From NCBI RefSeq assembly GCF_011516635.5, contig NZ_CP096255.1, forward strand, positions 9,311,501-9,375,500: a stretch of DNA of 64,000 bases, given 5' to 3'. Every line of letters starts with the position of its first letter. The first letter of the stretch is position 1. The notes under the pieces are model-generated. The model saw nothing but the letters and a program-made list of their open reading frames with translations, did not search any database and was not told the origin of the DNA. This document shows, one piece after another, positions 28,300-38,128 of this stretch. Position numbers and translations under genes: made by a program. Origin of the DNA: Bradyrhizobium barranii subsp. apii. GTDB lineage: Bacteria; Pseudomonadota; Alphaproteobacteria; Rhizobiales; Xanthobacteraceae.

Positions 28300-29185
28300 C
28301 ATGTGGTCAACGCGTCAGCGTTGTCCACCATTCCACAGCCTTCGCGGCCTGCATCCGTTCGCGCCAGACCGCCATCGGCGTGCGGTAGCCGAGCGCCTGA
28401 TGAAGGCGACGATCGTTGTAGAAGGCGATCAGCTCGCGATCCCTGCCTTGGCCTCGCGGCCGTCGGCATAGCCCTTGAGATAGATGTCCTCATGCTTTTA
28501 GCGACCGCCACAGCCGCTCGATGAAGACGTTGTCCATCCAACGACCGCGGCCATCCATGGAGATCTTGATCCCTGCGCCCGCCAACGCGCCGGTGAAGGC
28601 CGCGCTGGTGAACTGGCTGCCTTGGTCGGTATTGAAAATCTCCGGCCTGCCGTACTTCGCCAGCGCCCCTTCCAGAGCCGCCACGCAGAACGAGACGTCG
28701 ATCGTGTTCGATAATCGCCACGCCAGAACCGCACGGCTCGCCCAGTCGATGATGGCGACGAGATAAAGAAAAGCCACGGCCGATGGGCAGATACGTGATG
28801 TCGGCGGCCCACACCTGGTTCGGCCGGTCGATCGCATGTTGCGCAGCAGATAAGGATAGATCTTGTGGCCCGGCGCCGGCTTGGTCGTGTTCGGCTTCGG
28901 TCCCAGCGCCGCGATGCCCATCTTGCGCATCAACCGCTGCACGCGCTTGCGATTGACCTGAAGCCCCTCAGCCTTCAGCATTGCGGTCATTCGCCGCGAG
29001 CCCAGGAACGGCCAGGCGATGAAGAGCTCGTCGATCCGCCGCATCAGGGCAAGGTCGTTGTCGTTGGCCGGCCGGGGCGGCCGGTAGACCCCGGAGCGCG
29101 CGATGCCAAGCAACAGGCATTGCCAACGGATCGACAGCGCCTTGTCCGCGCGATCGAGCATTCCTCGACGGTCCGGCGTGCTCAT
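28300..29185 (-). pseudogene. IS3-family transposase orfB, frameshifted
   Basis: The start MSTPDRRGMLDRADKALSIR and the HTH_21-like NRKRVQRLMRKMGIAALGPK are followed by a disturbed segment near 28780-28815. There the proper frame would read MWAADITYLPIGRGF, and a second shift returns to LYLVAIIDWASRAVLAWRLS. After NVFIERLWRSLK the frame stops, and the rest (IAFYNDRRLHQALGYRTPMA) lies in another frame. All three catalytic acidic residues can be found, but not in one frame. Confidence 0.82.
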
Positions 29186-29475
29186 CTTCCGGACCTCCGC
29201 GCTAAAAAATCGCGCTCGACCGTCAGTTGTCCAATCTTGGCGTGCAGCTTCTCGATCTCGCGTTCGCGCGTTTCCTCGCTCTCGCGCCCGACACCCGCAT
29301 CAAAGGCCCGCGCCGCATGGTCCAGCAGTTGCTTCTTCCAGGCATAGATCTGGTTCGGGTGAACCTCATAGCGCTGGGCCAGATCGGCCACCGTCGCCTG
29401 CTCCCGCACGGCTTCCAGCGCAATCTTTGCCTTCAGTGCCGCGTCGATCTTGCGTCTCGTCTTCGTCGTCATCAT
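29182..29475 (-). CDS. IS3-family OrfA (HTH protein)
   Basis: 97 aa: an N-terminal HTH (KIALEAVREQATVADLAQRY, EVHPNQIYAWKKQL) and a C-terminal leucine-zipper-like segment (EREIEKLHAKIGQLTVERDF). It overlaps orfB by 4 nt, the usual place for a -1 frameshift in IS3 elements. With orfB broken, OrfA alone might act as a repressor of related elements. Confidence 0.88.
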   Translation of the reverse strand: MMTTKTRRKIDAALKAKIALEAVREQATVADLAQRYEVHPNQIYAWKKQLLDHAARAFDAGVGRESEETREREIEKLHAKIGQLTVERDFLARRSGR

Positions 29476-29824
29476 GCCCTCCGTCTATCAAACGGAGCGG
29501 CCCTTTTCCAACTAACCTCTGGTCCCAAAATCGGGGTCCATTTCACAAGAACGAGCGGGGCACTTGGTCCGGCCAAGAGTCGTAGCGTCTCGCGTGTCGA
29601 TGGAACCTCCATCGGCAGATCGCCACGAATGCCAACGGCGAGCAACAATCTGGCTCGGTACTCGGGTGGGCGATTCATTGCAGAGGCTGCCGTGCCGAGA
29701 ATCTCCAGACGGTCCTCTCTCGCACAAAGCGTTCCAATCGAATCCCAGTCAGCATGCCGCCTCAGCGCAGCGAGCCGCTTTAACGACCTACAAGGGATTG
29801 TATAGGCGCAAGCGTACTCTTTTC

Positions 29825-29852
29825 GTCAGCTTCTCGAAAGCTAATCCGCCTA
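29825..29852 (+). promoter_or_regulatory. tts box without a recognised downstream gene
   Basis: The plus strand begins GTCAGCTTCTCGAAAGCT and ends GCCTA, an excellent fit to the tts-box consensus and aligned with the other two boxes in this window. The first downstream plus-strand frame of any size is 30203-30556 (117 aa, unrecognised), 350 bp away. Confidence 0.8.
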
Positions 29853-31571
29853 CTATCGAGCCGGCGCGCCGATCTTAGTCCCGCTCTTGCGCGAGAAACG
29901 TAAAGCACTTGTCGGGCGTAGTGCCGAATACCGGATGGGAAAATAGCTGCCGTCAGGTCAAGTCAAGCTTGCAGGCATATAAGTCCGATAATCCGCGACA
30001 TCCAACACTTCTTCACCTGCCTGTCTGACCTCGGAGGTTTTCATATCTAGCCACTCAACAATTGCAAGACCGCGGCCGCGGTATACGACGGCATCGAAAA
30101 GCCCTCCTATACCAGCACCCATCCACTGAGATCTCCTCTGGCTCATCGTTTCGCTCATAAGGACGCTGCGATGATCCAACATATACTGGCCCAAAGCAGC
30201 GCATGAAGGAGAAGCCCGGCCAGCGGCGACAGGTTCCATCTCCTCTGCGTCTGCCAAGAGCGGCGGTCAGCAGCGTAATGCTTCACCATGGACTGCTTTG
30301 GTGCGCGCCAGTGCGTCATTCCTCGCATGCTCCACTGGTCCAGGGAAAAAGGTTAGCGTCCGGACGCCTCGTGTTATCCATCAGTTGGTCTTCCAAAGCT
30401 CGGAGTGTCAGAATTCGGCTTGTTGCACGTGAGGTATGCGGCCTGTCGACTTGGTCGCGTATTATCGATCAGGGAGATGCCGTGCAAGTCCGAAACGTGC
30501 TTTGGCAATGCATAAGTCAAAACCAAACACCAAACAACGAGTCCAATGCAAATTGATGTCAGGATAGCGTGTCCTTCCTGTTTCGACACTACAGCAATCA
30601 GTATGCCAGTAATCGAGAAGTGCCCGCACCGCTCGACAAGGGTTAGATGCGTGCCTCTAGAGTGCGGCGCTGTGGACCGATCGACGATTGTTGGAGTTGC
30701 GACCATCGATGTCCGAAAGCCGACGCCAGCAATGTGAGGCAAGCGTGAATGTTTGCTGACGTCATACCTGCAACGATGCGCCAGTTGTTGCATTGTATCG
30801 ACGCGCCTGAAGATCCGCGGATGGTCGCAGTGATGGTCTGTCCAAAGGACTAACTCGTCATGTCGGATCATCCTCGCGAGGAGCCGTAGGATGCTATCAA
30901 CTCGATCCGAAACACATTGTGCCAAGCATTCACGAGCTAGACGCGCCCGTTCGAATTTTTGGTCCGACAAGTTCTTCATGGTCACATAGATGACGTATTG
31001 GCATTGTTTCAGGCTCCGCTAGCGGCGAGAGCTGCGAATGATTCAAGTGCTGCCACGTCACAAGGCCGCATCGGGCCAAAGCCGATATTGCTTTTGCGTC
31101 GCGTCAGTCCGTGCGGCGTGACGTCGTTTCGGCGAGCCATAATCGAGTGCACAAACGGATATCGGATGCGACATCAGAACAGGAGGGATGAAGTGATACG
31201 CGTCGATTGACAAATTTCATATTGCCGAGATGCATCCTCGAGACTTGAACGGAAAGGCTAATGAACACTCGTTTTGCAAGTGCGGGAAATCGAGCGCGGA
31301 TCTTACCTTGCTGAAGCGCACTCTGTCCGGCGCCGGGTGATCAGCGCCCGCGGGCATGGGTAAGTAAGATGTGTCGCCAAAAGCGCGCTTCGTGACCGAG
31401 TTGTCTGGCGGGGCTGGTTACCCCATCGGGTGTTCGTGAGTGTGGAGGTCAATTCCGCGGATGAATCGGATTGAGCACTTCGTGCATTGCCGGCCTTTCA
31501 TGCAATCGGGGAGTGCAGTGAAGGCGTTCGTCGGGTGCTTGAAGAGGATGTGAGCTGCCGAGAACTAAGTA
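29853..31571. other. Region after the tts box; unassigned frames
   Basis: Two minus-strand frames look partly protein-like. 29958-30257 contains GAGIGGLFDAVVYRGRGLAI and VLDVADYRTY. 30374-30985 starts MTMKNLSDQKFERARLAREC and has a possible membrane segment (ILTSICIGLVVWCLVLTYAL). Neither has a good ribosome site and I do not recognise either. On the plus strand, 30203-30556 is open but unassigned. The rest (about 31.0-31.57 kb) shows nothing. Confidence 0.35.
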
Positions 31572-31586
31572 ATGGGAGAACAAGTG

Positions 31587-31757
31587 ATGATGGACATCTG
31601 CGGCTTTCTCAGCAGATGGTTCGCTGGAGAGTGGTGCTCGACCGCTACGCTGCTGACGGAGCTTGCGCTGGCTCATGAGTTGCCAAACAACGTCATCTAC
31701 GTCGACTTCAAAGCGATCCGTAAAGCAAAGGAGGGTGCGTGCGAGCGCAGATCATAG
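31587..31757 (+). CDS. Small hypothetical protein (56 aa) overlapping the next gene
   Basis: The ATG at 31587 is preceded by GGGAG about 8 nt away; a start at 31572 is possible. The protein reads MMDICGFLSRWFAGEWCSTA and ends with NNVIYVDFKAIRKAKEGACE. Its last 19 nt overlap the start of the DUF7694-like gene, and the AGGAGG of that gene lies inside it. This tight overlap suggests translational coupling. Function unknown. Confidence 0.5.
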   Translation: MMDICGFLSRWFAGEWCSTATLLTELALAHELPNNVIYVDFKAIRKAKEGACERRS

Positions 31758-32158
31758 AGAAGCTGGAAGCCGGCCGCGTACGATCCGGCAAGTTCGCCAG
31801 CGTACCAGGATCAGGCCCCGGTGGGCTGTTCTTGGTGCAGGGCCCTTGCGGGAGTGAACTGAAAATCAGTGGCTTTGTCCGTCCGGGCTGGGAGCAGGTC
31901 GCCGTTTCGACGCCGCGGCGTTGTCCGAACTGGCAAGAGATGTGCTTTGTCAAAGACTTGTTCTGGGATGAGGAGGAATGCGTCATGCAATTGCATCCGC
32001 CGCATTCGCAGTATGTCAATAACAGCCGGTACTGCCTTCACCTCTGGAGACCCACTGATCGGCACATCCCAAGGCCGCCGCCGAGCTTTGTAGGTATTGT
32101 TGGGCTAGGACCATCCGAAGCGGCAATGTTGTCTGCTAAGATTCGCGCGACGGTATGA
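31739..32158 (+). CDS. DUF7694-like hypothetical protein (139 aa)
   Basis: The GTG at 31739 has AGGAGG 5 nt upstream. The second half, CPNWQEMCFVKDLFWDEEEC followed by MQLHPPHSQYVNNSRYCLHL and W, is the typical signature of a short domain found in phage and mobile-element proteins (DUF7694 as I recall it). No membrane segment or catalytic motif is obvious. The role is unknown; with the small upstream ORF it may be a two-gene prophage-type module. Confidence 0.68.
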   Translation: MRAQIIEKLEAGRVRSGKFASVPGSGPGGLFLVQGPCGSELKISGFVRPGWEQVAVSTPRRCPNWQEMCFVKDLFWDEEECVMQLHPPHSQYVNNSRYCLHLWRPTDRHIPRPPPSFVGIVGLGPSEAAMLSAKIRATV

Positions 32159-32606
32159 TGGTTTAGAGGACGAGGCAGAGCGGGTGCAGAAAGATCGGTT
32201 CGGCGTCGCCGGAAGGCCGTGCAACCAGCTCACGTCGCAAGTGTTCTTCTGTGTGCGACGGACGGGAGGTCAACCCGGGATCACTGCCGCCAAGCGAGAG
32301 GCGGCAGTGGAGAGGATGTCTCACGCGGCTGGCCTCAGGGGGAGCTTCGACGACTTCTTGGCGATAATTCGCGCCGTCGGAGTGATTATCAGGTCCGCAA
32401 GTCGGTCATCGCGCATCTCTCGTAGTCAGCCTGACCACCCGCCTTCGCGGGGCAAGCGCATCATGATCTATTCGCAAACGATATCGCGCGGCGAGCGGCC
32501 GCATTAGTGCTTCAGCCCTTGGTTCAGCACTTTGAGACCGATTCTGTGCCCGCGGCAGCCGACTTCAGCTTCCCAAGCGGAAGCTGAGAGCGGAGCTTTG
32601 GCTAAC
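32159..32606. other. No recognised gene
   Basis: One plus-strand frame (32184-32507, 107 aa) is open but has no ribosome site and no family similarity that I can see. Confidence 0.4.
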
Positions 32607-32769
32607 CCGTCCTATTCGTGAGAGTGCTTTTTTAGTCCGCTTGATGTGGCCACACATCTGCTCTGACGAGGCGCGCGGGATTGCCTTCGGCTTTTCACCG
32701 CCTGACGACCGGCACTTTGCAACGCGCTTGAGGTGTAGGTTGGGCGAACGGGGGCGGACGCCTCGCCGG

Positions 32770-33568
32770 TCAAGGACCGAGCGGCAGCAGCGCGCCTGGC
32801 AAGCCGCGGATCAGGTCGGCTTCGGGACATGCCGCGGCAAACGCAAGGCGAATGCGGCTCGTGGTCTCGACGACACGGGCAGCGAGTTTCAAGAGACGAA
32901 GACGCAGCGTCGCGAACTCGGCTGTGGCCAATTCCCGGGCTTTGGGAATCGCGTCGCGCACGGTCAGCATCAGCCAATAAGCGGCGGTGTCGAGAACGAG
33001 GCGGACTTGATTGGCGAGCGCCGAACGGCAGCTGGTGCGATCGGAGGCGAGCTGCGTCTTATGCAGCTTGATCAGATTCTCGGCTTGGCCGCGCGCGCAA
33101 TACAGGCTGTCGTAGATCCACTCGGCCGAGCCGACATCGAGGCTGGTGACGACGAAACGGATGTCGAGGCCGAGCATCGTCGCCTCAATACGGGCGACGG
33201 TACGTCGTTCGCGATCCCAGGACTTTGCCTTGTGGCGCGTCTCGGTATAGCCACGCAGAACCGGCAGGTTCTCGATGGTGCGTCGCGTGCGGATGCCGTC
33301 GGCGGCCTCGTCGACTTTTCTGGCGAGCGGCTTGGTGCCGGACAGACCGAAGATGTAGTCGATGCCGTTGGTCTCGCACCACGCCATTGCCTCCGGCCGG
33401 GCATAGCGCCCGTCGCCACGGAACGTAATTCGCGTGTTGTGCCACCGCGTCCGGATATGCCGTATCAGGCGGCGCAGATGGGCACGCACCTCGACGCCGC
33501 CCGGCGTCTTGCCGGGCCGCAGCACGACCGCCACGGGCCGGCTCTTCTCCGTGTCGTAGACGTAGATC
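32770..33568 (-). pseudogene. IS1380 transposase copy D, C-terminal part
   Basis: Carries residues from IYVYDTEKSRPVAVVLRPGK to the end ALLPLGP. It is separated from its N-terminal half by the IS66 insertion, and the N-terminal half is itself frameshifted. Confidence 0.9.
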
Positions 33569-33656
33569 GTAAGCGTAGCGCCGAGGCCCGTCTGATTGTT
33601 TGTGCGGAGTCTTGAGAGCACCGTTAGAAGAGTCATCTTCTGGAAGGGTGCTCACA

Positions 33657-34079
33657 ATGGACGACCATTCTGACGACATAAGACGACCGTTGTCACCGCG
33701 TATTGAAGTGTTCGCTGGCGCAGGTCGAAAGCGCTGGCCGGATGATTTGAAGGCGCAGATTGCGGCGGAAAGCCTCGAACCGGGGGCGGTTGTAACAGAC
33801 GTCGCTCGTCGCCATGGCTGCCGGCCCCAGCAGGTGCATGATTGGCGGCGCCGGGCGCGTTTGGGCCAGTTGGTATTGCCGGCGTCGGCGGACACGCTGT
33901 CGTTCGTGCCGGTGGTGTCGGAATTAGCGTTGCCTGCGGCCGCAGAGCCCTCCGGTTCGCCGGAAGCAGCCATTGTTACGGTTGAGTTCCAGGGCGCGCG
34001 CGTGGAGGTGCGCGGGGCGCCTGGCCTTGCTGCGTTGAGCGATGTGTTCATTGCGCTGCGACGGACACGTTCATGCTGA
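33657..34079 (+). CDS. tnpA: IS66 TnpA (HTH accessory protein)
   Basis: 140 aa from the ATG at 33657 (AAGG about 9 nt upstream). The HTH lies in VVTDVARRHGCRPQQVHDWR. The Pro/Ala-rich middle leads to a conserved C-terminal EFQGARVEVRGAPGLAALSD. It is required with TnpB and TnpC for transposition of IS66 elements. Its end overlaps tnpB by 7 nt. Confidence 0.92.
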   Translation: MDDHSDDIRRPLSPRIEVFAGAGRKRWPDDLKAQIAAESLEPGAVVTDVARRHGCRPQQVHDWRRRARLGQLVLPASADTLSFVPVVSELALPAAAEPSGSPEAAIVTVEFQGARVEVRGAPGLAALSDVFIALRRTRSC

Positions 34080-34426
34080 CGATGCCGGCGAGCCTCATGA
34101 TCTACGTGGCGACGCAACCTGTGGACTTCAGGAAGGGTGCAGAGGGCTTGGCGCTGCTGGCGAAGGATACGCTGGGCCATGACCCGATGAAGGGCGTGGC
34201 GGTGGTGTTCCGTGCGAAGCGCGCCGATCGGGTGAAGATCGTCGTCTGGGATGGCAGCGGCCTTGTGATGTACTGGAAGCGGCTCGATGGCAGCGGCTTC
34301 AAATGGCCACCCATCGTGGCCGGTGTGATGCGGATGAATGGGGCCCAGCTGTCAGCACTGCTGGCCGGCATGGATTGGACGCGCATGCACGCGCCTCGGA
34401 TCCCGCAGCCGAAAGCGCTTGCGTAA
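34073..34426 (+). CDS. tnpB: IS66 TnpB (Orf2)
   Basis: 117 aa, usual length. The family signature YVATQPVDFRKGAEGLALLA is present, then VVFRAKRADRVKIVVWDGSG and YWKRLDGSGFKWP. TnpB is an accessory protein of unknown biochemical role. It overlaps tnpA, which suggests coupled translation. Confidence 0.93.
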   Translation: MLTMPASLMIYVATQPVDFRKGAEGLALLAKDTLGHDPMKGVAVVFRAKRADRVKIVVWDGSGLVMYWKRLDGSGFKWPPIVAGVMRMNGAQLSALLAGMDWTRMHAPRIPQPKALA

Positions 34427-34477
34427 AAATGCAAATCATCGCTGCATCGTGACGCGAAGCATGGCAAGCTCGGGCCA

Positions 34478-36043
34478 ATGAGTGATTTGCCTGATGAGCT
34501 ACCGAGCGATCCAGCCGAGTTGCGTGCCTTTGCCGCGGCTCTGCTGGATCGCTGCGCCCGGCTCGAGCGGTTGCTCAAGCTTGCGAAAGATGCGCAGTTC
34601 GGTCGGTCCTCGGAAAAGCTGGACGCTGATCAGCTGCAGCTTGTTCTGGAGGATATCGATCAGGCCGTTGCGGCTCTCGAAGCCGCCGAGAATCGTGCCA
34701 ATCCCAAAACAGGCGAGAAGAGAGCTGCCGCGCGCAGAGCCAACCGTGGTCAGCTGCCGGAGCATTTGCCGCGCGTCATCGAGACTATGATGCCGGCCGA
34801 GAGCTGCTGCCCGTCTTGTAAGGGCAACCTCTTCGAGATTGGTCAGGATGAGAGCCAGAGGCTCGACGTCGTTCCGGCGCAGTATCGCGTCATCATCACC
34901 CGCCGTCCCAAGCTGGCCTGCCGCGCCTGTCATGGCGTCGTCCTGCAGCACGCGGCTCCCGAGCGATTGATCAGGGGAGGATTGCCCACCGAGCGGCTGG
35001 TCGCGCATGTGATCGATGCCAAGTATCACTGGCATTTGCCGCTTTACCGCCAGGCGCAGATGCTGGCGACGCACGGAATAGCGCTGGATCGTTCCACGCT
35101 CGCCTTCTGGGTCGGCTATGCCGCCCAGGAATTGAAGCCCGTGTGGCATCGTCTGCGCCAGCTTCTGCTCGCCTCCTCGAAGCTCTGTGTCGATGAGACC
35201 CCGGCGCCGGTGCTGGATCCGGGGCGCGGCAGAACAAAAACCGGCTACTTCTGGGCGCTGTCACGCGATGACAGGCCTTGGGCCGGACCTGATCCGCCTG
35301 GGGTAGTCTATGCCTATGCACCGGGCCGCGGCGCCGTTCATGGCTTGCGGCTGCTGGAGGGCTATCGCGGCATCATCCACTGCGACGGCTATCAGGCTTA
35401 CAAGACCATGACCCGAGAGACGCGTGCGGACGCCCTGTCCGGGACGCTCGCCTTCTGCTGGTCGCATCTGCGGCGCCAGTTTGTGAAGATCGAGCGGGAG
35501 GCTGCGCCTGCGCCAGCTCCGGTTGCCCGCGAGGCTCTTGAGCGCATCGCCCAGCTTTACGCGGTCGAGAAGGCCCTCCGCGGCCGATCTGCGGACGAGC
35601 GCCGTGCTGGCCGACAAGCGCATACCCGGCCTCTGGTTGCAGCCTTGAAGCAGTGGTTTGAGGCCAAGCTCGATCACCTTGCGCAGAAGAGCGACACGGC
35701 GAAGGCTTTGCGCTATGCACTACGTCATTGGGACGGCCTGACGCTCTATCTTGATGATGGGCGCATCGAAATGGACACGAATGCTGTCGAGCGTGCGATG
35801 CGACCGATCAAGCTCAACGCCAAGAACTCTCTTTTTGCCGGTTGCGACGAAGGCGCCGGGAATTGGGCATTGCTGGCTTCGCTCATTGAGACCTGTAAGC
35901 TCAATGGCGTCAGTGCCGAGCACTGGCTCGCTGACGTTCTCGCCAAGCTCGTCAATGGTTGGCCTGCAGCGCGACTGGACGAACTGCTTCCCTGGGCGTC
36001 GACCTATACGATGCATACACGCGATCCGAGGCTGGCGGCATGA
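34478..36043 (+). CDS. tnpC: IS66 transposase TnpC
   Basis: 521 aa. The N-terminal helical segment (LERLLKLAKDAQFGRSSEKL) is followed by a zinc finger with CCPSC (about 109-113) and CRAC (about 149). The DDE domain begins around YHWHLPLYRQAQ and has VDETPAPVLDPG, IHCDGYQAYK and IEMDTNAVERAMRPIKLNAK; the C-terminal part is LASLIETCKLNGV. All parts are present in one frame. The stop overlaps the start of the passenger gene (ATGA). Confidence 0.95.
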   Translation: MSDLPDELPSDPAELRAFAAALLDRCARLERLLKLAKDAQFGRSSEKLDADQLQLVLEDIDQAVAALEAAENRANPKTGEKRAAARRANRGQLPEHLPRVIETMMPAESCCPSCKGNLFEIGQDESQRLDVVPAQYRVIITRRPKLACRACHGVVLQHAAPERLIRGGLPTERLVAHVIDAKYHWHLPLYRQAQMLATHGIALDRSTLAFWVGYAAQELKPVWHRLRQLLLASSKLCVDETPAPVLDPGRGRTKTGYFWALSRDDRPWAGPDPPGVVYAYAPGRGAVHGLRLLEGYRGIIHCDGYQAYKTMTRETRADALSGTLAFCWSHLRRQFVKIEREAAPAPAPVAREALERIAQLYAVEKALRGRSADERRAGRQAHTRPLVAALKQWFEAKLDHLAQKSDTAKALRYALRHWDGLTLYLDDGRIEMDTNAVERAMRPIKLNAKNSLFAGCDEGAGNWALLASLIETCKLNGVSAEHWLADVLAKLVNGWPAARLDELLPWASTYTMHTRDPRLAA

Positions 36044-36642
36044 GCCTGAACACGACCGCGGTCCGGATCAAGGTGACCCTCAAGGATGTGAAGCCGGAGG
36101 TGATGCGTCGCCTTGTCGTACCCGTCACCCTGCGCCTTGATCGGCTGCATCTGACGCTTCAGGAGGCATTCGGCTGGACGAACAGTCACCTCTTCGAGTT
36201 CTTTGCTGGTGAGGCACATTGGGGGATTCCCGACCCCGACAATGATTACGGTCACCAGCCCATGGATGCCCGCAAAGCGCGGCTGTGCGATATCGTTCGC
36301 GAGACCGGCGCCAAGACGATCCACTATCTCTATGACTTCGGCGACAGCTGGGACCATGTGATCAAGCTCGAAAAATGGTTCGAGAACACCACGACGGAGG
36401 GGCTTCCCTTCCTGCTCGAGGCCGCCGGTCGTTGTCCTCCGGAAGACGTCGGCGGTGCGCCAGGCTATGCCGAATACCTCGCCGCCATCAGCGACCCCGC
36501 CCATCCCGAGCACGGACACATGCGCCTCTGGGGCCCGGAGCGGTTCGATCCCAACGTCGTCGACCGGAAGGCACTCGAAGCCGCCGTCAACGCGTTGTCC
36601 GACACAAGGAAGCCGCGGCGACGCGCCACGCGAACAAAATAG
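36040..36642 (+). CDS. pRiA4b ORF-3-like protein (IS66 passenger)
   Basis: 200 aa from the ATG at 36040, which overlaps the tnpC stop. It matches the plasmid pRiA4b ORF-3 family in VRIKVTLKDVKPEVMRRLVV, DRLHLTLQEAFGWTNSHLFE, YLYDFGDSWDHVIKLEK and AGRCPPEDVGGAPGYAEYL. The family's role is not established; members occur in several IS66 elements. Its position between tnpC and the right inverted repeat makes it part of the transposon. Confidence 0.92.
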   Translation: MSLNTTAVRIKVTLKDVKPEVMRRLVVPVTLRLDRLHLTLQEAFGWTNSHLFEFFAGEAHWGIPDPDNDYGHQPMDARKARLCDIVRETGAKTIHYLYDFGDSWDHVIKLEKWFENTTTEGLPFLLEAAGRCPPEDVGGAPGYAEYLAAISDPAHPEHGHMRLWGPERFDPNVVDRKALEAAVNALSDTRKPRRRATRTK

Positions 36643-36683
36643 GCGTCAAGCGCCATTCAAAAGGGCCGCAGAGCTACGCTTAC

Positions 36684-37204
36684 CGTAGATCGGCAGGAAG
36701 CAGCGTTCGTCATAATGAGCGTTGAACAGCGAGAGCTGCTGATGGCCGTGGACGACATCGCAGGTATCATCGATGTCGAGCGTGACGGATGCCGGCTCGC
36801 GCGGGTAGCTATCCATCCATGCGTCGAAGGCGCGGAGCATTCTCCAGCCGCGACAGCGTCGGTTGGGAACACAGATCGCGACCCGTGTCCGGCAGCCGTC
36901 CGCAGGCCAGCTTGAATGCGGGATCGGACCGCAGATGATCGAGGTCGTCGGCGTCCTCGTAGCCGCAGCAGATCGCGAACATGCGCGCGCGGAACATATC
37001 GACAAGGCTGTGCACGACCCGCGTCGGATCGCGCCGATCCGGGAACACGCGGGCCAAATTGTCGGCCAAGCCGAGGCGCCGCTCGGCCATCGCCAGAAGC
37101 ATCACGCCCCCGTTCGAGGTCAGCCGACCGCCATCGAAGGCAGCTGTGACTTTCTTGGCGTGAACGGCTGGAAACGAGAAGGGCAGAATCGTATCATCGG
37201 TCAT
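36684..37204 (-). pseudogene. IS1380 transposase copy D, N-terminal part (frameshifted)
   Basis: Starts MTDDTILPFSFPAVHAKKVT at 37204 and runs in frame to SQPTLSRLENAPRLR, where the 32-nt deletion shifts it to a stop (RRMDG). The original frame resumes as FDAWMDSYPREP until the IS66 insertion. The gene was therefore dead before the IS66 entered, unless the shift is suppressed. Confidence 0.9.
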
Positions 37205-37326
37205 GGCGGCCGTGCTGTTCGCGGCTGAAGGTGATGGGGTTGGCTTTGCAACCGAATCCTACGCCGCTTCAGCGCTTTACACCACGCTCGCCAGCCTCTC
37301 GGGCGCCCTCTGACGAATAAGACGGG

Positions 37327-37643
37327 TTAAGCGCGTTTGTTTCTTTGCCCCACTTCGTTCATTTGCTTGCACGTGATGACGGGCATGTCCGAAAGCTGAT
37401 ACTGATTGACCGCGAGAAGCCTCCGGGCGCTGTGAAAGCACATCGTTTTCCCTCGAACATCCAATGACCGTCTGGCACGCAAGTTGCTGAGATATCGACG
37501 GCTTGGGTGCTTCTACGTTAGTGACGCTTACGAGACAATCAAGCCCTTTCGTAGCGCCAACTCGCACGGGCGGCGATCCACCCCACCGTCCGTGCGTCTT
37601 TACTGTTGATCGGTCTCAGCCATCCATCACAGGGGATCATGCC
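37327..37643. other. No recognised gene
   Basis: Short frames only; nothing with a ribosome site or a recognisable motif. Confidence 0.4.
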
Positions 37644-37805
37644 GTGACCCGCGAAGAGGCTCTGACAAAGGCGATAGCGGCGCTTAAAGAATGGTCGGAG
37701 GGGAATATCTCGATTAGCGACGTGCTCGACGCGATTGTAGAGCTTCACAAGACTGTTCAGCCACCCGAGCCCCCAAAGCCACCAAAACAGAAAGGCCTTT
37801 CATAG
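37644..37805 (+). CDS. Small hypothetical protein (53 aa)
   Basis: GTG start with AGGGGA about 9 nt upstream. The sequence begins VTREEALTKAIAALKEWSEG, continues SISDVLDAIVELHK, and ends with a Pro-rich tail (VQPPEPPKPPKQKGLS). It consists of two amphipathic helices and a flexible tail, without a membrane segment. It lies about 220 bp upstream of the lectin gene's promoter. Function unknown. Confidence 0.5.
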   Translation: MTREEALTKAIAALKEWSEGNISISDVLDAIVELHKTVQPPEPPKPPKQKGLS

Positions 37806-38021
37806 CATTCCGCTCTCTATTGCCTGCGTGCGTACAAGGGCGAGATGCAGCCGTGATGGCGCGCTCGTGCGTGCGGTTGTCGAAGAGCTATTCCATTGAA
37901 CCTGAACTCGCGACGTCCATCGTTATTTTGAGGATAGCCAAAGTACGTGGTCTTGAATGCCGTGATCGAGAACAGCGCAAGCGTTGCTCGAGTAGCCTCT
38001 TCCCAGAGCACAACGCAGCCG

Positions 38022-38036
38022 TGGCATGTCATTTGC
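38022..38036 (+). promoter_or_regulatory. sigma-54 (-24/-12) promoter of the lectin gene
   Basis: The plus strand reads TGGCATGTCATTTGC followed by T, a perfect fit to TGGCAY-N5-TTGCW. The GG and GC are 10 nt apart. It lies 92 bp before the lectin ATG. I saw no exact TGT-N10-ACA site within 200 bp upstream, so the activator is not certain. Confidence 0.82.
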
Positions 38037-38128
38037 TTAGATCACAACGAAGGCTCAAACGCCCAGCCCCCTCTGCGTGCTGGATAGGACTCGCCTTCGC
38101 AAGCTCAGCAAACCAACAGGAGGAAAAT

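Larger units (their letters stand above)
28191..29546 (-). mobile_element. IS3-family element, degenerate
   Basis: 1.36 kb. The ends are inverted copies of GTGAAATGGACCC. No target duplication is clear. orfA is intact; orfB has several frameshifts. Confidence 0.8.
33569..36683 (+). mobile_element. IS66-family element, complete, with passenger gene
   Basis: 3115 bp. The terminal inverted repeats begin GTAAGCGTAGC. The 8-bp target CGTAGATC is duplicated exactly (33561-33568 and 36684-36691). It carries tnpA, tnpB, tnpC and a fourth gene, all intact and in one direction, so it is among the most recent arrivals in the window. Confidence 0.95.
32607..37326 (-). mobile_element. IS1380-family element, copy D, split by IS66
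   Basis: The ends CCCGTCCTATTCGTGAGAG (left) and GACGAATAAGACGGG (right) are those of the other copies; flanks are CTAA and TTAA. The element's own sequence occupies 32607-33568 and 36684-37326; between them lies a complete IS66. Confidence 0.88.
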
